Translations under genes and position numbers: made by a program
In this document: one piece after another, positions 63,530 through 64,000 of the stretch
Numbering within the stretch: position 1 is the stretch's first letter
Layout: each line of letters starts with the position of its first letter
Assembly: GCF_007992095.1 (NCBI RefSeq)
Contig: NZ_BJZP01000012.1
Location: forward strand, 1-64,000
Direction: 5' to 3'
Origin: Paenirhizobium naphthalenivorans
GTDB lineage: Bacteria; Pseudomonadota; Alphaproteobacteria; Rhizobiales; Rhizobiaceae
DNA length: 64,000 bases
Notes under the pieces: generated by a model
The model's input: the letters and a program-made list of their open reading frames with translations, nothing else
The model's database searches: none
Told to the model about the DNA's origin: nothing

Positions 63530-64000
63530 TTGAATACCGATCCAGAGGCCTTCATCCGTAAAAACACCAGCCTGATGGCGCCGCCGCACGTGCCGGAAAT
63601 ACGGCTCCGGCTGGCGAGCGAGGTTCATGACCTCTGGCTCAAGACGGAAGAGGACCTTGACGCCATTGGTCTACCGCCGCCGTTCTGGGCTTTCGCCTGG
63701 GCGGGCGGGCAGGGTCTTGCCCGCTATGTTCTCGATCACCCCGAGGAAGTGCGCGGCAAGCGCGTGCTCGATTTTGCCACGGGTTCCGGATTGGTGGCGA
63801 TTGCGGCGAAACTTGCCGGTGCTGCCGAAGTCATCGCCGTTGATATCGATCCTTGGGCAGGAACGGCCGTACGTCTCAATGCGGCGGAAAACGGTGTTGA
63901 AATCGAGTTCCTCTCCGACAATCTGATTGGTGTTCCGATCGACACGAATATTATCCTGGCCGGCGACGTGTTCTACGATCGCGATTTTTCCGATGCCTTG
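63530..64000 (+). CDS. Class I SAM methyltransferase (ETF-beta lysine methyltransferase-like), 3' end outside window
   Basis: The visible 157 codons show a methyltransferase with motif I VLDFATGSGLVAIAAKLAGA (about residues 80-99), acidic loop VDIDPWA and the substrate-side motif ILAGDVFYD (D-V-F-Y, as in MTF16 lysine methyltransferases). PPPFWAFAWAGGQGLARYVLD is the ETFB-KMT/NNT1-like N-terminal block. Agrobacterium has such an enzyme modifying electron-transfer flavoprotein beta; the same is inferred. It starts at TTG with GGAGG four bases upstream. The rest lies beyond the window. Confidence 0.85.
   Translation, partial: MNTDPEAFIRKNTSLMAPPHVPEIRLRLASEVHDLWLKTEEDLDAIGLPPPFWAFAWAGGQGLARYVLDHPEEVRGKRVLDFATGSGLVAIAAKLAGAAEVIAVDIDPWAGTAVRLNAAENGVEIEFLSDNLIGVPIDTNIILAGDVFYDRDFSDAL

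Noticed and set aside
1..64000. CRISPR arrays, tRNA/rRNA genes, insertion sequences, prophage or defence islands
   Set aside because: I looked for regularly spaced repeats, T-loop-like GGTTCGAATCC blocks, transposases and phage genes and found none; absence by eye is not proof.

Overview
The window looks like chromosomal DNA of a Rhizobiales bacterium, most likely a member of the Rhizobiaceae (Rhizobium, Agrobacterium, Neorhizobium or Sinorhizobium type). The evidence is high GC with GC-rich third codon positions, the rkp-type K-antigen genes (a giant RkpA-like polyketide synthase followed by RkpG- and RkpH-like proteins), the phaR / phaAB arrangement, an alphaproteobacterial HemY-Mic60-HemD-HemC cluster, and CarD, FdxA and IalB proteins of alphaproteobacterial type. 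I saw no insertion sequence, prophage, CRISPR array, tRNA or rRNA. Almost all the DNA is ordinary, densely packed core sequence; the accessory, most interesting part is the capsule region at about 13.7-30.7 kb.

Layout. 0-4.1 kb: a LysE-type exporter (cut by the window edge), ispA, mtgA, a glutathione transferase, rpmF and a small membrane protein. 4.2-7.1 kb: polyhydroxybutyrate metabolism, with the regulator phaR divergent from phaA-phaB. 7.1-8.6 kb: a YunG-like protein and two small envelope genes, flanked by two copies of a 52-bp repeat rich in GANTC sites. 8.7-13.6 kb: a SUV3-like helicase, an S4 RNA-binding protein, fdxA and carD. 13.7-30.7 kb: the capsule (K-antigen) block. It has a KpsE-T-M ABC exporter on the minus strand, then divergently a 2518-residue reducing polyketide synthase (KS-AT-DH-degenerate MT-ER-KR-ACP), an alpha-oxoamine synthase, a ketoreductase, two KpsS-like Kdo-transferase-family paralogs placed head to head, and a Wza-type outer-membrane lipoprotein. 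30.7-38.3 kb: a Bax-inhibitor-1 protein, a YbbA/YbbP-type ABC transporter divergent from tesA, thpR, a low-molecular-weight phosphatase, phhB, a DUF1232 protein and an IalB-like secreted protein. 38.6-45.8 kb: rlmN, a TrpXYZ-like ABC importer, LysE, an SDR and argG. 45.8-54.8 kb: MFS transporters, an M3 peptidase, typA, a GNAT, ppa, a DUF167 protein and YggT. 54.7-64 kb: a glutamine amidotransferase, a TerB-like protein, hemY, the Mic60 homologue, hemD and hemC, all on the minus strand and divergent from tsaD-gpsA-YciI-EVE-methyltransferase.

How the genes work together. The capsule block is a nearly complete lipid-to-export route. The synthase would build a reduced acyl chain on its own ACP. 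The alpha-oxoamine synthase could release it by decarboxylative condensation with an amino acid, and the SDR could reduce the resulting ketone. This is the same enzyme order used for fungal sphinganine-analogue toxins. The KpsS-like proteins would add the Kdo linker, and KpsM/T/E plus the Wza-like protein would export the glycan. The chemical identity of the lipid is inference and is the main hypothesis offered here. The hem/tsaD junction, the PHB genes and the ppa/DUF167/YggT arrangement are conventional housekeeping.
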